Assembly (NCBI GenBank): GCA_019648995.1
Contig: BLXT01002790.1
Span: 351,512 to 379,651 of the forward strand
Origin: Plakobranchus ocellatus
Lineage: Eukaryota > Mollusca > Gastropoda > Plakobranchidae
Length of the DNA: 28,140 bases
Direction: 5' to 3'
The notes below the pieces were generated by a model. It saw nothing but the letters and a program-made list of their open reading frames with translations. It searched no databases and had not been told where the DNA came from. Every line of letters starts with the position of its first letter. Positions within the stretch are counted from its first letter, which is position 1. Of this stretch, positions 1 through 10,060 are shown piece after piece. Made by a program: the position numbers and the translations under genes.

Positions 1-350
1 CCCGCCATCGGGTTAAATGATCCTACCACCCCGGCCACGTTTGGTTGAGGCTTAGGAGCTGCAATCATTAGGCCCCTATTAGTTACCCATGGGCGCCAAT
101 GTTAGATTCTAGATTGGGCACTGGTCAGAATCAGCTAGTCACTTAAATGTGACTTAACCGATTCGATTAAATAAACGTTTAGTAGGATTTAATTGACTTG
201 GATGTCTCTTTAGAAAAGTCACCAAAGGTAAAGTTCGTAATGAACACATTATAAATAGAAGCTATTGGAAACTCTTTCGGTCTCAAGACCTGATCACCGC
301 CGCACGAATATTGCTTTGCACAAGCGATGGATTTCTAATGAAAAACATAT
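1..350 (-). mobile_element. Possible LTR-retroelement edge (LTR plus primer-binding-like site)
   Basis: Read on the minus strand, a segment ending CTAACA (about 105-100) is followed by TTGGCGCCCATGGG at about 101-86. This resembles the TGGCGCC-type primer-binding site next to a 5' LTR. On the plus strand the same boundary begins TGTTAG, as an LTR end would. No second LTR end was found clearly and no gag or pol is visible, so this is tentative. Otherwise nothing is recognised before the first exon. Confidence 0.2.
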
Positions 351-744
351 TTGATGTGACAAAATTTAATTATAAACATTATTATTATTATTTTTTCACC
401 CTCCCCTGATTAGATTAGTAATTTTTTAAAAATGCACTCGATGTTAAATCAAAAGAAAAGTGGGCAAAGCCTTCAACAAACATATTATGTGAGGCAACGA
501 GAGAGCAAATAAGATACAAAAGTTAGATAAAATTAAATACATAGTGTATTTAGTAAGAATTATAAGCTTATTACGTACATTTTTTAGAGAAACGAATCAC
601 ATGGCTCATATCTCTATGTCAATTCTGTCTAATGATGTACGACTACGATTCCTTGCGTCGGCCTTCTATTAACTAATCTTTACTCCGAACTCAATTTTGA
701 CAGTGTTTAAGATGACATTTACGAAGTTTTCTTGACACCTACAG

Positions 745-903
745 AATGAAGAAGTGTGCTTTAAAGCACTGGTCATCATCAACAAGATGTTGCTTGTATG
801 CAGAGAAAAATTTTCTGCATGCATTATTGCCACTTCCGTGCTTGATCCTCTCCTTGAAAAAGTTCACCATTGGCTGCTGGTTTCCATGAGGCTAGTGAAC
901 ATG
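745..903 (+). CDS. MYND gene, first visible exon (53 codons)
   Basis: Open in phase 0 from the ACAG acceptor at 741-744 to the donor GTAAAA at 904. It encodes a hydrophobic helical segment beginning NEEVCFKALVII and ending MRLVNM. Its phase matches the next exon. The donor is the weaker kind, so this is the least certain of the three exons. Confidence 0.6.
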
Positions 904-3041
904 GTAAAATCCTTTTCAACAGCTGCAAGTGTAATAGCTTTTTAAGTTTCATTTCTCTCGCATTTTGCAAGGGAGACACCATTCTAATGAAACATAATTA
1001 TAATTATAGATGATGTTAATGGCTCTGGGGAAAAAAAGGGGTTGATTTTCTTTTACATCTTAGTAGAATGCATTTGTAAAATTCCTAAACTTGCAAAATA
1101 TGTGATTGTTATCATTTCAGTGCCTGCTTGTTGTCGTTGTTTGTTTTTGTTTTTTTTAACTTTTTTTTTTTCGTTAGAAAAGCGAGAACAAGAGAAAAGC
1201 GGAGTAAATCGGCGAAACAATCTACTTTTATTGTTTTTTTATAATTACTCATATAAAATATTATAAAGGTATATGATTATGAAGCCTTTATGGAAATATG
1301 TAAATGTTAGGTCTATTAACACAGAGCGTTCTATGTAATTTGGTGGTTTTTTTTCACAATCTAGCTTCTTGAAGTTGTCAAAAGTCTACTTATGTGTGGC
1401 CAGGACGAGGCATTTAACTACGCGATTCAGATTATAAGTAAGCTATCAGATTCTCTCGGCAGTGAACATAAAGAGAGTGCGGCATTTACAGAAGAAAATC
1501 AACTTTACTCCGGGTCTCACCTGTTTATCTTTTATGAGAGGCTTGTCAAAAGCATTGGTCCCGATACTAATTGCCATGAGTGTGCCTTATATTGGACACA
1601 TGGAAGGAGCATAAAGGTGAGAAACATTTTTAACAAAAGAAAGAAACCAATGGTTTTTTGTTTTGTTTTTTCTCCCTAAATTATTGCCGACTATTTAACT
1701 CTGTTGGAATTTAGTTCTTCAGGCCATTTTGTCATTATTGTTTAATCACTCTTTTTATCGGCTTGAAGAACAATCATAATAGCAATTGTTTTTATTTAAA
1801 CTTCAATTTATGCTCATGGGAATCTGATTTTAAAGGACCTCTCACTATTTTTTATTATTTAATGTACATGTATTAACTCACTTCATGATTTAAATTTTCT
1901 CAAAAGAGAGAACAGTAATAAATCGTAGTAAATCTACAACTACGCAAGAAGTAGTTGAAGTTTTCAGCAAAAAAAAAAAAAAGATAGGGCCTACAGCATG
2001 CTTTTAATAAACATGAAAAGTAGCTTTATGGCTCATTTCTCAAAAAAAAACTTTATTTGACTATTTTTATCCTGATTAAAAAAAATGTTTATTTCTGTTT
2101 GTCATTCCAAAGCATTTACATCGTTTGCAAATTAGTATAATTTGCTATTTAACTTGATCAGCAACAGTGTATTGAGACCAATAATTAGGTATTTTATGCC
2201 ATTTAAGTTTTTAAGCTCAAAGAGATAAAGTAGGAGATAAGGTGACATTGTTTAAGAATGCATAGGATGAATAATTCAAATAAATTAGAAATTCCTTGTG
2301 ACAGCTGAAATAGTAATAGATCAATAAATAGTATAAATCACTAGGCTTTGAAGATACCCTTAAGGCTACAGCAGGAAAGGATAGAAAAAACGTTATGTGA
2401 AGTTTTTCAACACCTGAAGATTACTGAACAGGGGAAAAGAGAAAGCTTTGTACAAAACCTATTATGTATGGGGAGGGCCTCGCAAAAGCTCAAGAAAGTC
2501 GAAGTGACTGAATGAATATTCTTCTAATTCTTACATCAACAGAACAAGAGCATGTTACATGGCATATAACTGTGCAACTGAAGTGGATTCCAGGGTTTTT
2601 GAGATGTCAAATTTTTGAAAACTTTTTTGCGTGTACCATTATTTCACTAAGTTTTCTTATAAATATAAATTCACATTACGTTTTCTTTGTTCTTGAAGCC
2701 TTAGGGTGGAGTGTAAAAAGATTAAGCACATGCAAACTTACTATAATATTACCAGGCTGAAAAGGAACAAATTTTTATACTAAGTCTAAAGAGATTGTAC
2801 TTGAACAAATCATGTTCTCCATCTCCAGGATCTTCTTTGCGAGTGTCTAGATCAGCCCTATCTGTTCATATATTGTAGCTGGCCTCAATGTGGTGTGCAC
2901 AATGGGATGCCTCAGACGTTTTTCCACAAGTGTGGTGCCTGTTTGTTTGTGCGCTACTGCTCAAGACAATGTCAAATCAATCACTGGGAAGCAGGCCACA
3001 ACCTGCGGTGCAAGGCCCTTGCGAACAGAAAGTCAGACTAG
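745..3041 (+). CDS. MYND-type zinc finger protein, 3' part (three exons, 5' end outside window)
   Basis: The gene is not recognised beyond its C-terminal MYND finger. Three exons join in phase 0: 745-903, 1365-1616 and 2829-3041, giving 207 codons to a TAG stop. Each acceptor ends in AG after a pyrimidine tract (ACAG, CTAG, CCAG); the donors are ATG|GTAAAA and AAG|GTGAGA. The first two exons encode a leucine-rich, probably all-helical region. The last encodes a zinc-binding cluster, pattern C-x4-C-x13-C-x2-C-x5-C-x3-C-x8-H-x3-C, with the HWEAGHNLRC ending typical of MYND fingers, then 10 residues to the stop. MYND domains are generally protein-interaction modules binding proline-rich peptides (family knowledge). 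The role and location of this protein are unknown. A MYND at the extreme C-terminus after helical repeats fits several animal families, so I give no symbol. It converges with SOD2. I am confident of the finger and the last two exons, less so of the first. Confidence 0.8.
904..1364 (+). other. Intron of the MYND gene
   Basis: A 461-base AT-rich intron with T- and A-runs. Open frames in it (for example 1042-1266) are low-complexity and carry no recognisable protein. Confidence 0.55.
1365..1616 (+). CDS. MYND gene, second visible exon (84 codons)
   Basis: Bounded by TTTTCACAATCTAG and AAG|GTGAGA, phase 0 at both ends. The translation starts LLEVVKSLLMCGQDEAF and ends HGRSIK. It has helical character and a short cysteine/histidine group (NCHECALYW) that may or may not bind metal. 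No family was recognised. Confidence 0.75.
1617..2828 (+). other. Intron of the MYND gene
   Basis: A 1.2 kb AT-rich intron between the AAG|GTGAGA donor and the TCTCCAG acceptor. I see no repeat family or exon in it; the open frame at 2512-2760 shows no coding character. Confidence 0.65.
2829..3041 (+). CDS. MYND gene, terminal exon with MYND zinc finger
   Basis: Acceptor CATCTCCAG at 2820-2828; 70 codons then TAG at 3039-3041. It contains the complete MYND finger: all seven Cys and the His, with the YCSRQCQINHW core. An AATAAA lies only 4 bases after the stop (3046-3051). Confidence 0.85.
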   Translation, partial: DLLCECLDQPYLFIYCSWPQCGVHNGMPQTFFHKCGACLFVRYCSRQCQINHWEAGHNLRCKALANRKSD

Positions 3042-3045
3042 CTGC

Positions 3046-3767
3046 AATAAAATCAGTTCATTTATCAGCTCCACGCATAATTGAGAGGATATTGAATATG
3101 AAGTATATATATATATTCATGAGTCATAATTATTACCTAATATAACTGACCAAACTCTTCAAAATTTTGTTAGGGCAAATCAAATACACGTACATTAGTA
3201 TTTGAACTGTCCAGGTGTAGACTATGCTATGATGTTGAACTGCACGTTTTGAAAGAGGTGTTGATGAAGATTTTGCTTTTTTTTATTCCAGATATTATCC
3301 AAAAATAGCAATGACTATGCAATAAAACATTTTTTTTTTTCAGACGAGCATAAATTCCTCTATAAAATAGCATTTTCTGCATATCAATATCAATTTTTTT
3401 GTGAATTTTTATTATTCATCATTGTCCCATCCTCCAAATTTCCTCATTATCTCTCCTTCCATCATCATCCCCTTTGCTTTTTTTTTTTATTATCATCATC
3501 GCCATGTGAAATTATACAATGTAGAGTACGTTTTTTGTTAATTTTCTTGCTTTTTTTTATATGCAATTTTTTTTTTTTTTTAATTTCTTTGGAATGTATG
3601 AAATGTGTATCTCTTATTTACACATTTCATGAGATACATATGATACTTTTATTGATGGTAAATTTTTTTTTTTTTTGCTTTTGTATTGAAGGTTGCCTTG
3701 AATAAAATTCTCAACAATCAAAGAAACTTCAGGGGTATGAAACAGAATTGGAACCGCCTTGAATAAA
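3046..3767 (+). promoter_or_regulatory. Candidate poly(A) signals of the MYND gene
   Basis: AATAAA occurs at 3046-3051, 3321-3326 (followed by a T-run), 3701-3706 and 3762-3767. The last two lie in a repeated CCTTGAATAAAATT word about 60 bases apart. The 3321 site has the best context; the 3046 site would leave almost no 3' UTR. Which is used cannot be told from sequence. Confidence 0.35.
3605..3650. repeat. Nested inverted repeat downstream of the MYND gene
   Basis: ATGAAATGTG pairs perfectly with CACATTTCAT downstream, and TGTATCTC with GAGATACA in an interleaved arrangement. It is a potential hairpin in the probable 3' UTR or intergenic DNA between the convergent genes. Function unknown; it may be chance in AT-rich sequence. 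Confidence 0.4.
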
Positions 3768-4043
3768 ATTTCAGTGCATCTCTGTTCTGTCCACTTAATG
3801 TTGGCTACATCTGTTTTATTCTTTTTATTTGTTAAGTTTAGTTTGGACTGTCAAGAGCATTAAGACTGTGCATTTGTACAGTATACGAGAATTATTCTCT
3901 TGTATAAAGAACCTGTTTTCTAATGTTGGATTAATTTTATGTATTTTTTATCATTTGCTACAGGATTAAAGACTAAATTTGTCTTGTGAGAAATTTTTTG
4001 CATGTTTATCTTTGATGAAGAAGAAAATAAAAGTTTGAAAGGT

Positions 4044-4391
4044 TTAGTACTCACCGACATTAGGGTGGCAATGGCTGTTGATATGATTTTGGGCACATAT
4101 TTCTTTTTGTCCTGTCAATTTTCTTTTCCAACACTTGCTCAACTCAATAAATAAATAGTGCTCTATGCCTTTCATTTGAATCACTTTGCTTTGATCATAA
4201 TTTTCTTCCCACATATTTAATATTTTCCTCCCTTTTCTTTTCTCACAATAAACCTTCATTGATGACAATGTGCACTTCATTAAAATCTTCCATCTTTTTA
4301 GAGGAAATAAAAATGAAACGTAGCCTACATAGTCATTTTGAAAAAAATTTAATATCGACAAGTCTTCAATTTCTGAAGTTGATATTTCCAT
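4044..4391 (-). CDS. Possible orphan exon, 115-codon open frame
   Basis: An uninterrupted frame in an otherwise stop-rich region, with mixed composition including several Trp, Cys and charged residues. Near its 3' end (about 4050-4057) it meets an excellent donor, TCG|GTGAGTAC on the minus strand, so the true coding part might end at NVG. No matching acceptor exon or homologue is recognised. It lies downstream of SOD2 on the same strand, so it could be a separate gene, a SOD2 3' UTR open frame, or chance. Confidence 0.2.
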   Translation of the reverse strand: MEISTSEIEDLSILNFFQNDYVGYVSFLFPLKRWKILMKCTLSSMKVYCEKRKGRKILNMWEENYDQSKVIQMKGIEHYLFIELSKCWKRKLTGQKEICAQNHINSHCHPNVGEY

Positions 4392-4399
4392 TCTAAATA

Positions 4400-5994
4400 T
4401 TTCTCACAATTAATTGGCTAGTGACAAAATTATTAATGAGAAAAGAAATTGGGATTTTATTAAACTAAAAATTGTTATACATGAACTTATTTAATATTAT
4501 CTATGTTAATATAGAACAAAATGAAATACACGTTGTTGTTTTTTTTTAAATAAGAAAAAAGGTGCCCATTTTCCTTTGTCAAACATTTTTAAATTTATGG
4601 CGTTTTATTTGTTGTGAAGTTTTTTATTGTATGTCAACCTCACTTTCACCCAATACTTTTTAAAAATTTGTTCATATGTAACCCGTCCATTACAAAGGAT
4701 GTCAAACTAGGGAGTTTATAACAGAAAAATGAGACAGAAAAGTCTTTACAGATTTCGGGTCATATTTGCTAGCTATTGAGCCACTAAAGCCCAGCATTAC
4801 AAAATAAGTAAAAGGCAAATTATGATGCAGTTGATGGACTACTTTTATATTAAGACAGAGATATGTAGATAAAAAAGGAACATTTTTCTTTGAGTTCGAG
4901 TTTAAACTAATCTATGTATCTCATAAGACAAAAGTCATACATTTTGCTAAATATTGACCACTGTTATTGCACTCATCCTTTTTTTATGGTATATAGCAGT
5001 GAAAACGGAAAATACATCACATCTGGCATCTAAACAAATTCCTGTACTCAAGATGAGCACAAAAAAGGCTATTGAATTTAAACATCCTTAAAAGAATTCT
5101 TAGTAAAACAAGTCAGAAAATTCTGACTTGAATGAGTCATCAGGAAGATATGACCAGGAGAAGGTATGAAATCAAGAGAAATGCCCAATGCCTCTAGGAC
5201 CTTGGACCCAAATCTTAATAAACTGGCCTTGATTCTGCAAAGCTTTAATATGGAATCTCAAAACCAGTGCCCAGCCTAATAGGAACTGAAAAGCTTGAAA
5301 ATATCAAAAGATGAACTAAATGGAACAAACAAAACAATCCCACAACATAGATCATGATGTGAATTGTAGCTGATTTCTTATTAGAGCAAAAGGTAGCATG
5401 TGTATCTCAAATTAAAATTTTGAAGGCACATGGTCAGACAAAAAAATGTCTTGCACACACATATAAAGATAACTTCAAAACAAAACACACTAGTTTACAT
5501 GTGTAAACCAAAAAAGACGATTCATTTCCAATCATGATTTAATTTCAACTGCTTCAAGTCTTCAACAAAACAAGTTATTGAAAGATTACATGAAAAAAAA
5601 AAAAGATATTTTCAAATTTAATAAGCAAAGAAAGAAATTTAACTGTATGGTTTACCTACAGTAAAAAACCAAAAAAATCTTTTTTCCTGTTGAAATATAA
5701 CTTTATAGCAAATTTTTTCAACACATAAATAATTGCCAAGCACAATTCTGAGATAAAATACAAAATCAGAAGCAGGAGGGAATCACACAAGCAAAATTAA
5801 ACATCTTTTAAATAACTGCAATGGCAATTTGCCATGTCAAATTTTTTTAAAAATTCATAGATACAGACAAGATTGCGAAGATAAAAACTTCCTACATCAA
5901 TTTATCTATCCAACATAAAGGAACAAAAGAACACACTCTTTTCTTTCTTTTTTTGTGAATAAAATTTCAAAATCTTTGGGATGAGAAAGCATGC
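4400..5994 (-). other. Region downstream of the SOD2 stop (probable 3' UTR, then intergenic)
   Basis: AT-rich with no convincing coding frame. On the minus strand the first plausible poly(A) word is ATTAAA at 5622-5617, about 375 bases after the stop; AATAAA forms appear only much farther away (4.4-4.6 kb). A perfect inverted repeat lies at 5109-5130 (arms CAAGTCAGAA / TTCTGACTTG, two-base loop). Confidence 0.4.
5109..5130. repeat. Perfect 10-base inverted repeat, 2-base loop
   Basis: Arms CAAGTCAGAA and TTCTGACTTG around AA. If the SOD2 transcript extends this far it would form a tight hairpin in the 3' UTR. No known element was recognised. Confidence 0.5.
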
Positions 5995-6146
5995 TCATTG
6001 CTGCATACGAGCCTGTGCAAGTCTCTCTGAAACATCATCCCAATTGGCAACATGAAAGATGGCATTCACATAGTCTGGTCGCACATTCTTGTATTGGAGG
6101 TAGTAAGCATGCTCCCACACATCAATTCCAAAGAGGGGGATGAGAC
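5995..6146 (-). CDS. SOD2: SOD2 exon 4 (C-terminal, last two metal ligands)
   Basis: From acceptor CTAAG|GTCTC to TGA at 5997-5995. Encodes [15 protein letters not shown], with Asp187 and His191, and ends [10 protein letters not shown]. Confidence 0.95.
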
Positions 6147-9111
6147 CTTAGGGGAGTTGCAAACAAGTAGAAATGTTACCTTCCATGTAATTTTATCTCT
6201 TTTATTGTAGCACATGCAGAACAGGCACAGTATTTTACTAAACATTATTTTTTCAATAATACACAGTGCATTCCAGATATGTCACATGAGGAGGACTATT
6301 GTGTTTAATCCTTACATTTCCACTAGGATGTCACCGTGTTTAAAAAAAATTTTCTGCCACATATGGCCTAAAGTTCTATTGGCTAAAGGGTACAGCATGC
6401 TATAAAATGACATAAAATGTCAACCTTAGTAGAAATTTACATAAAATCACATCTCTGCATTATAAACAAACACCATTGAAATCAGCACCCCTCTCCCTGC
6501 CCAAATATTTTTTAACAATGAGCATCTTGCCAGCCAAAAATATCAAAACATTACTTCATGGTAATGTGAGAATTGTAAAGAAGAGCATCTACCTGTGGTT
6601 GCAAACAATGGATCTTGATTGGCACAAGTGGCTATACGCAGGCGTCCAGACATAGGATTGTAACCCAACCAGCCCCAGCCAGATCCTTGGATACCCACTG
6701 AAGCTGCCACAAGCTCTTTCTTAAAGCGCTCAAATGTGGAAAAGTCATTGTTAATCTGTTCAGCAAGGTCACCCTTTGGCTCACCACCACCCTTGGGGCT
6801 CAGATTCTGCCAGAAGATGGTGTGGTTAATGTGGCCTCCACCATTGAAACGCAGTGCAGGCTGAAGACTAATGATGGTGTTTAAGTCACCTGAGTACAAA
6901 GATTCATTCATCAAAATTAACAAAAATAATGATATTCTGCTGACTGGTACTCACAAGTTAGATGGCATAAATAATGACACCTTTGAGAAAAAAAGAGGGG
7001 GGTTTTCCTCTTTGAACACATTTTTTTCTCAAAGTTAAAAATCCTACATCTTGGCTTAGAATCGACATAGTTCTATCCAGTTTCCACTACCACAAACTTC
7101 TTATATCATTGGTTTAAAATGTTCAAAGGCTTCCTACTTATTTGGACTGGTCTCAAAAGAAATGTGAAATGATGCCCACAAAATGAAAACAAAGTTAAGT
7201 AAATTTTTAAACTCCTAATCTTCATAAGAAATCAACTTTTCACTTGATCCTTGTCAGAGAGCCATACATTTGAAAGTATAAAAAAAAAAAAAAAAAAAGA
7301 AAGAAACTCGGTAATAAAACTTTTGCTCTTATCATAAAGTATTGTTATATGTAGCAAGGGATGTTGTTTTTCTTACAAAAGGGATTAAAAAAGAATTCAT
7401 TATTGTACTGAATGGGAGGTAAACCCTGGCAACACCAATCATTTTCAAGGCTACCTCCCCAGTTGAAAGTACAGTTCTAAAACAATAACAATCAGAACAA
7501 GAAAAGTAGATCTAGGTTTTACCCCAAACACAGACAAGAGTGATACTGTTGGAAAGTTCAAAATCTAAACTGGCTTTCTGTAATCTAGGGAAAAACAGAT
7601 GGCCTAACTAAACAGGCATGTAGTTATAGTGAAGAATGTATTCAATATAGATAAAGTAGTTAAAAGGGATGGCCCTCAGTCAGTGGTCACTGCTGTGCTT
7701 GACTTGTTCATGTAGGTACTAGGATGATGCCCCCCCTCCCTTGCCCCACTTTTTATAGCCCATACATGTAGGCCTGGTGATTCCTCTTCCTCTTTTTACT
7801 TAATTTTCTTCACCCACTTGGCACATCAATGGCACATCCTCAATAGCTTTTTTCCACACCCACTCTCAACTGACACAGCCTTATCGCATGATCGGGAAAC
7901 AGGATAGGCTTCTTCTATGATTGTGACACCATTGGTGTTTGTCACACACAGTTTTCTGGACCACGCGCTGGGTAACTATAGGCTAGGTTTAATGGGTTAG
8001 AGTGGTCCAGACCTACACATTAAACTGGTTAAGCTGTGCATGGTGTAATTTGAAAGGGCTGTGGGGGAAAAAAGCACTGAACAATATTGGGCATCTTTAA
8101 CTCCGATAGTACTATTGAACAATGCACGTAAATCTAGACATCTAATTTATGGCTAGTTAAGTTTTGTATGTGAAATACTTGGGCAAGGAAATTTTTTGAT
8201 GTTTTTTCCTTTTTTTTTTTTCTTTTTTTTTAACTTCCACTTTTTCTCCTCATTATTACTGAGGAAAACAGTTTCAAAAATTATTTTAAAAATTAATCAT
8301 ATGACTAAAATAGAGAGGAAAATGGGGCTCTTCAAATTTCTTGTCACAGGAAAAGCAATAGCTGTCATTATTCAAGCTGTCTAAACAGGGTCCACTGCAT
8401 AAGTAAGACTTGCCTTTAGCTTGTGCTGCAGCCAGTTTTTCCTCTGCAACATTTAGGTTGTTAACATAGGTATTGTGATGTTTCTCATAGTGCAGTCTCA
8501 TAATATCTGCTGAGATGTAAGGCTCAAGAGCATTGAAGTCATATTTTAAATCTGGAAGAGTGTGCTTCAGTTTTGAGGCAGCTGCTCCGAGTGAGGTTTG
8601 AGGGATACATCTGGAGCAAAAATAAAATTGAATTATGTGTAGATGAGTTTTGTATTGTAAAAAGTACCATCACTGAACCAAACAAATTAACAAAAAATCC
8701 AAAGGTGTGGTAGCAACATAGTCGTTTGTTTTTAAAATCAATAATCAATAAAGTTATCCCATCAATTATACTAAAAAGCTATAGAAAAGAATCAACATTT
8801 CTTCAACTCTTGTGTAATTTAATAATACCCAATCCTAGAATGAGCATGCAGAGTATATTTATACATTAATTATTGATTATACTACCTTAGCTACATACTG
8901 CAAATTATCAAATGTATAATGCTATAAAATTTATTTAATCAAAGCTTAAACTTTGTTGACATCAAGTTAAATTAAATTAAAACATGCATATGTAAACTTT
9001 TATTTTCTGACCTGCGGCCCTGGTGCAGGCCATTTCCTCACCTTGAATGCTGGGAAGTGCCCGTGCTAAGAGGATTTTGCTCCGTGAACTAAACAGAGAG
9101 TTAGTTGCCAT
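5995..9111 (-). CDS. SOD2: Mitochondrial manganese superoxide dismutase, complete (4 exons)
   Basis: Converts superoxide to hydrogen peroxide and oxygen in the mitochondrial matrix. Exons 9111-9042, 8581-8414, 6889-6593 and 6146-5995 join to 687 bases, 228 codons including the start, close to the 222 of human SOD2. Residues 1-23 are a presequence rich in Arg/Lys/Ser with no acid (SKILLARAL); the mature enzyme should begin near [11 protein letters not shown] (about residue 29). Mn ligands are His54, His102 (GGGHINH), Asp187 and His191 ([10 protein letters not shown]). Gateway Tyr62 and active-site Gln171 (CANQDPL) are also present, all exactly 4 beyond the human precursor numbering, so there is no internal indel. 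Family members are homotetramers or homodimers. Odd points are a GC-AG intron 2, an awkward acceptor for intron 1, and Tyr55 where most animal enzymes have His (LHHSKHH type). It diverges from WTAP upstream and converges with the MYND gene. Confidence 0.96.
6147..6592 (-). other. SOD2 intron 3
   Basis: A 446-base GT-AG intron in phase 1. No embedded element was recognised; the plus-strand open frame at 6214-6405 is not supported as coding. Confidence 0.85.
6593..6889 (-). CDS. SOD2: SOD2 exon 3 (core, second metal ligand)
   Basis: From acceptor ACTCAG|GTGAC to donor CACAG|GTAGAT. Encodes [19 protein letters not shown] onward through WGWLGYNP to NQDPLFATT, with His102 and Gln171. Phase 1 at both ends. 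Confidence 0.95.
6890..8413 (-). other. SOD2 intron 2 (GC-AG)
   Basis: A 1.5 kb intron with donor GCAAGT and acceptor ACTCAG. Contains an A18-like run near 7279, pyrimidine-rich stretches near 8200-8240 and a C-run at 7731. No exon or transposon was recognised. Confidence 0.85.
8414..8581 (-). CDS. SOD2: SOD2 exon 2 (N-terminal helical hairpin)
   Basis: Encodes [12 protein letters not shown] through [11 protein letters not shown], with first ligand His54 and Tyr62. The frame-preserving acceptor is GAGCAG|CT, a tandem NAGNAG site. The stronger-looking CTCCAG at 8616-8611 (minus) would frameshift after exon 1. The 3' end is AAAG|GCAAGT, a GC donor. Confidence 0.85.
8582..9041 (-). other. SOD2 intron 1
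   Basis: A 460-base intron with donor GTGAGG and acceptor GAGCAG in the model chosen. A first AG (CTCCAG) lies 30 bases earlier, behind the best pyrimidine tract, but gives the wrong phase. Confidence 0.65.
9042..9111 (-). CDS. SOD2: SOD2 exon 1 (start codon and mitochondrial presequence)
   Basis: ATG at 9111-9109, 23 codons plus one base, then donor CAAG|GTGAGG. Translation begins [19 protein letters not shown]. This is the only ATG giving a positively charged leader before a canonical donor. Sequence just 5' of the ATG is LINE-derived (see 9130-10060), so the 5' UTR is either very short or spliced. Confidence 0.85.
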
Positions 9112-9129
9112 GTCTGATCCATACAATTA

Positions 9130-10060
9130 GACTGCCTTTAATATACCCTGATGCATATAAGAAGACTGCTTTTACATTAAAATTGAACAGATTAAATTTT
9201 TCTTGATACCAAGAAAGCCTTACCAGCCTTTTGAATTTATTGATTCATACTTTCTCTACTCCTCCCTCTTCATTGATGGTGCTCTCCAAGCAGATGAAAG
9301 TTTCCATGTTTTTTAATTCCTTTTCACCTACTGAGACTGGAATGTTCTTGGCGATTTTACTTGCAGAATCTTATTAGTCTAATTTTTCTTTATCTTTGGT
9401 CTGAGGCTTTTAAAAAAATATTCTTTCCAAGGTGTCTGTTTCCTTTGCATTCATCAATAGTTTTGAAAGAGAATGCAATATTTCCTCTTTGTCAGTGTGT
9501 ACTGGATTTCATTTGTCTTTCCTTACTTGATCTTCTTGAGCAGTTGACAGCCAACAGAAAGTAATTTTTGACAATAATAAACCCGAACCGACTTAGAAGG
9601 GTTGAATCAGCTCTCCTGCATGTATCACTTTTGCTGTTGCGCCATCTTAAATCATCTTAGGGGTGAGATCTGTTATTCTAAGATATTCTAAACTTTATGC
9701 ACTGTTCCCAAAGACTTATTTTGACAATACTATCGAAGCCTCCTCAAAATGAACAAAAATCATTTTGAGCTGTGAGGTCAAGATATGTCCATGTAAAAAC
9801 TTGCCTGTTAATCTCTGTTTTTCATCTAGTGCCAATTTCAGTCTTTTTAGTATAACCTAAAGAATTGATTTTTGTGTTACTGAAAGGAGAGCTACTTCTC
9901 TGTGGGTTGCAAGACCTTTTCTTTGACAGCTTGACAATGTGCCTTTCCTTCCATTCATATGGAAGGACCTCTGTTGCCATACTTCATTTGAAGAGGTTTA
10001 CCAACACTTTCCAGACAATTTTAAAGAGAATGGACAAAACAGAAAATTTGTAAACAATAA
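9130..10060 (-). mobile_element. Decayed LINE (non-LTR) reverse transcriptase remnant
   Basis: Read on the minus strand through several frameshifts and stops, the translation follows LINE reverse transcriptase order: an LFKIVW...YEWKERHIVKLSKK block near 10040-9930; VALLSVTQKSI then VILKRLKLALDEK near 9880-9810; a FVHFEEA / FDSIVK version of the FEKAFDS motif with LWEQ near 9760-9700; VIHAGELIQPF near 9640-9600; a KTIDE segment near 9460; METFIC...STINEEGGVEKV near 9310-9250; and LFNFNVKAVFLYAS near 9190-9145. The catalytic FADD box is not preserved. No intact frame remains, so it is an old insertion. It stops within about 30 bases of the SOD2 start codon. The clade cannot be assigned by eye. 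Confidence 0.75.
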
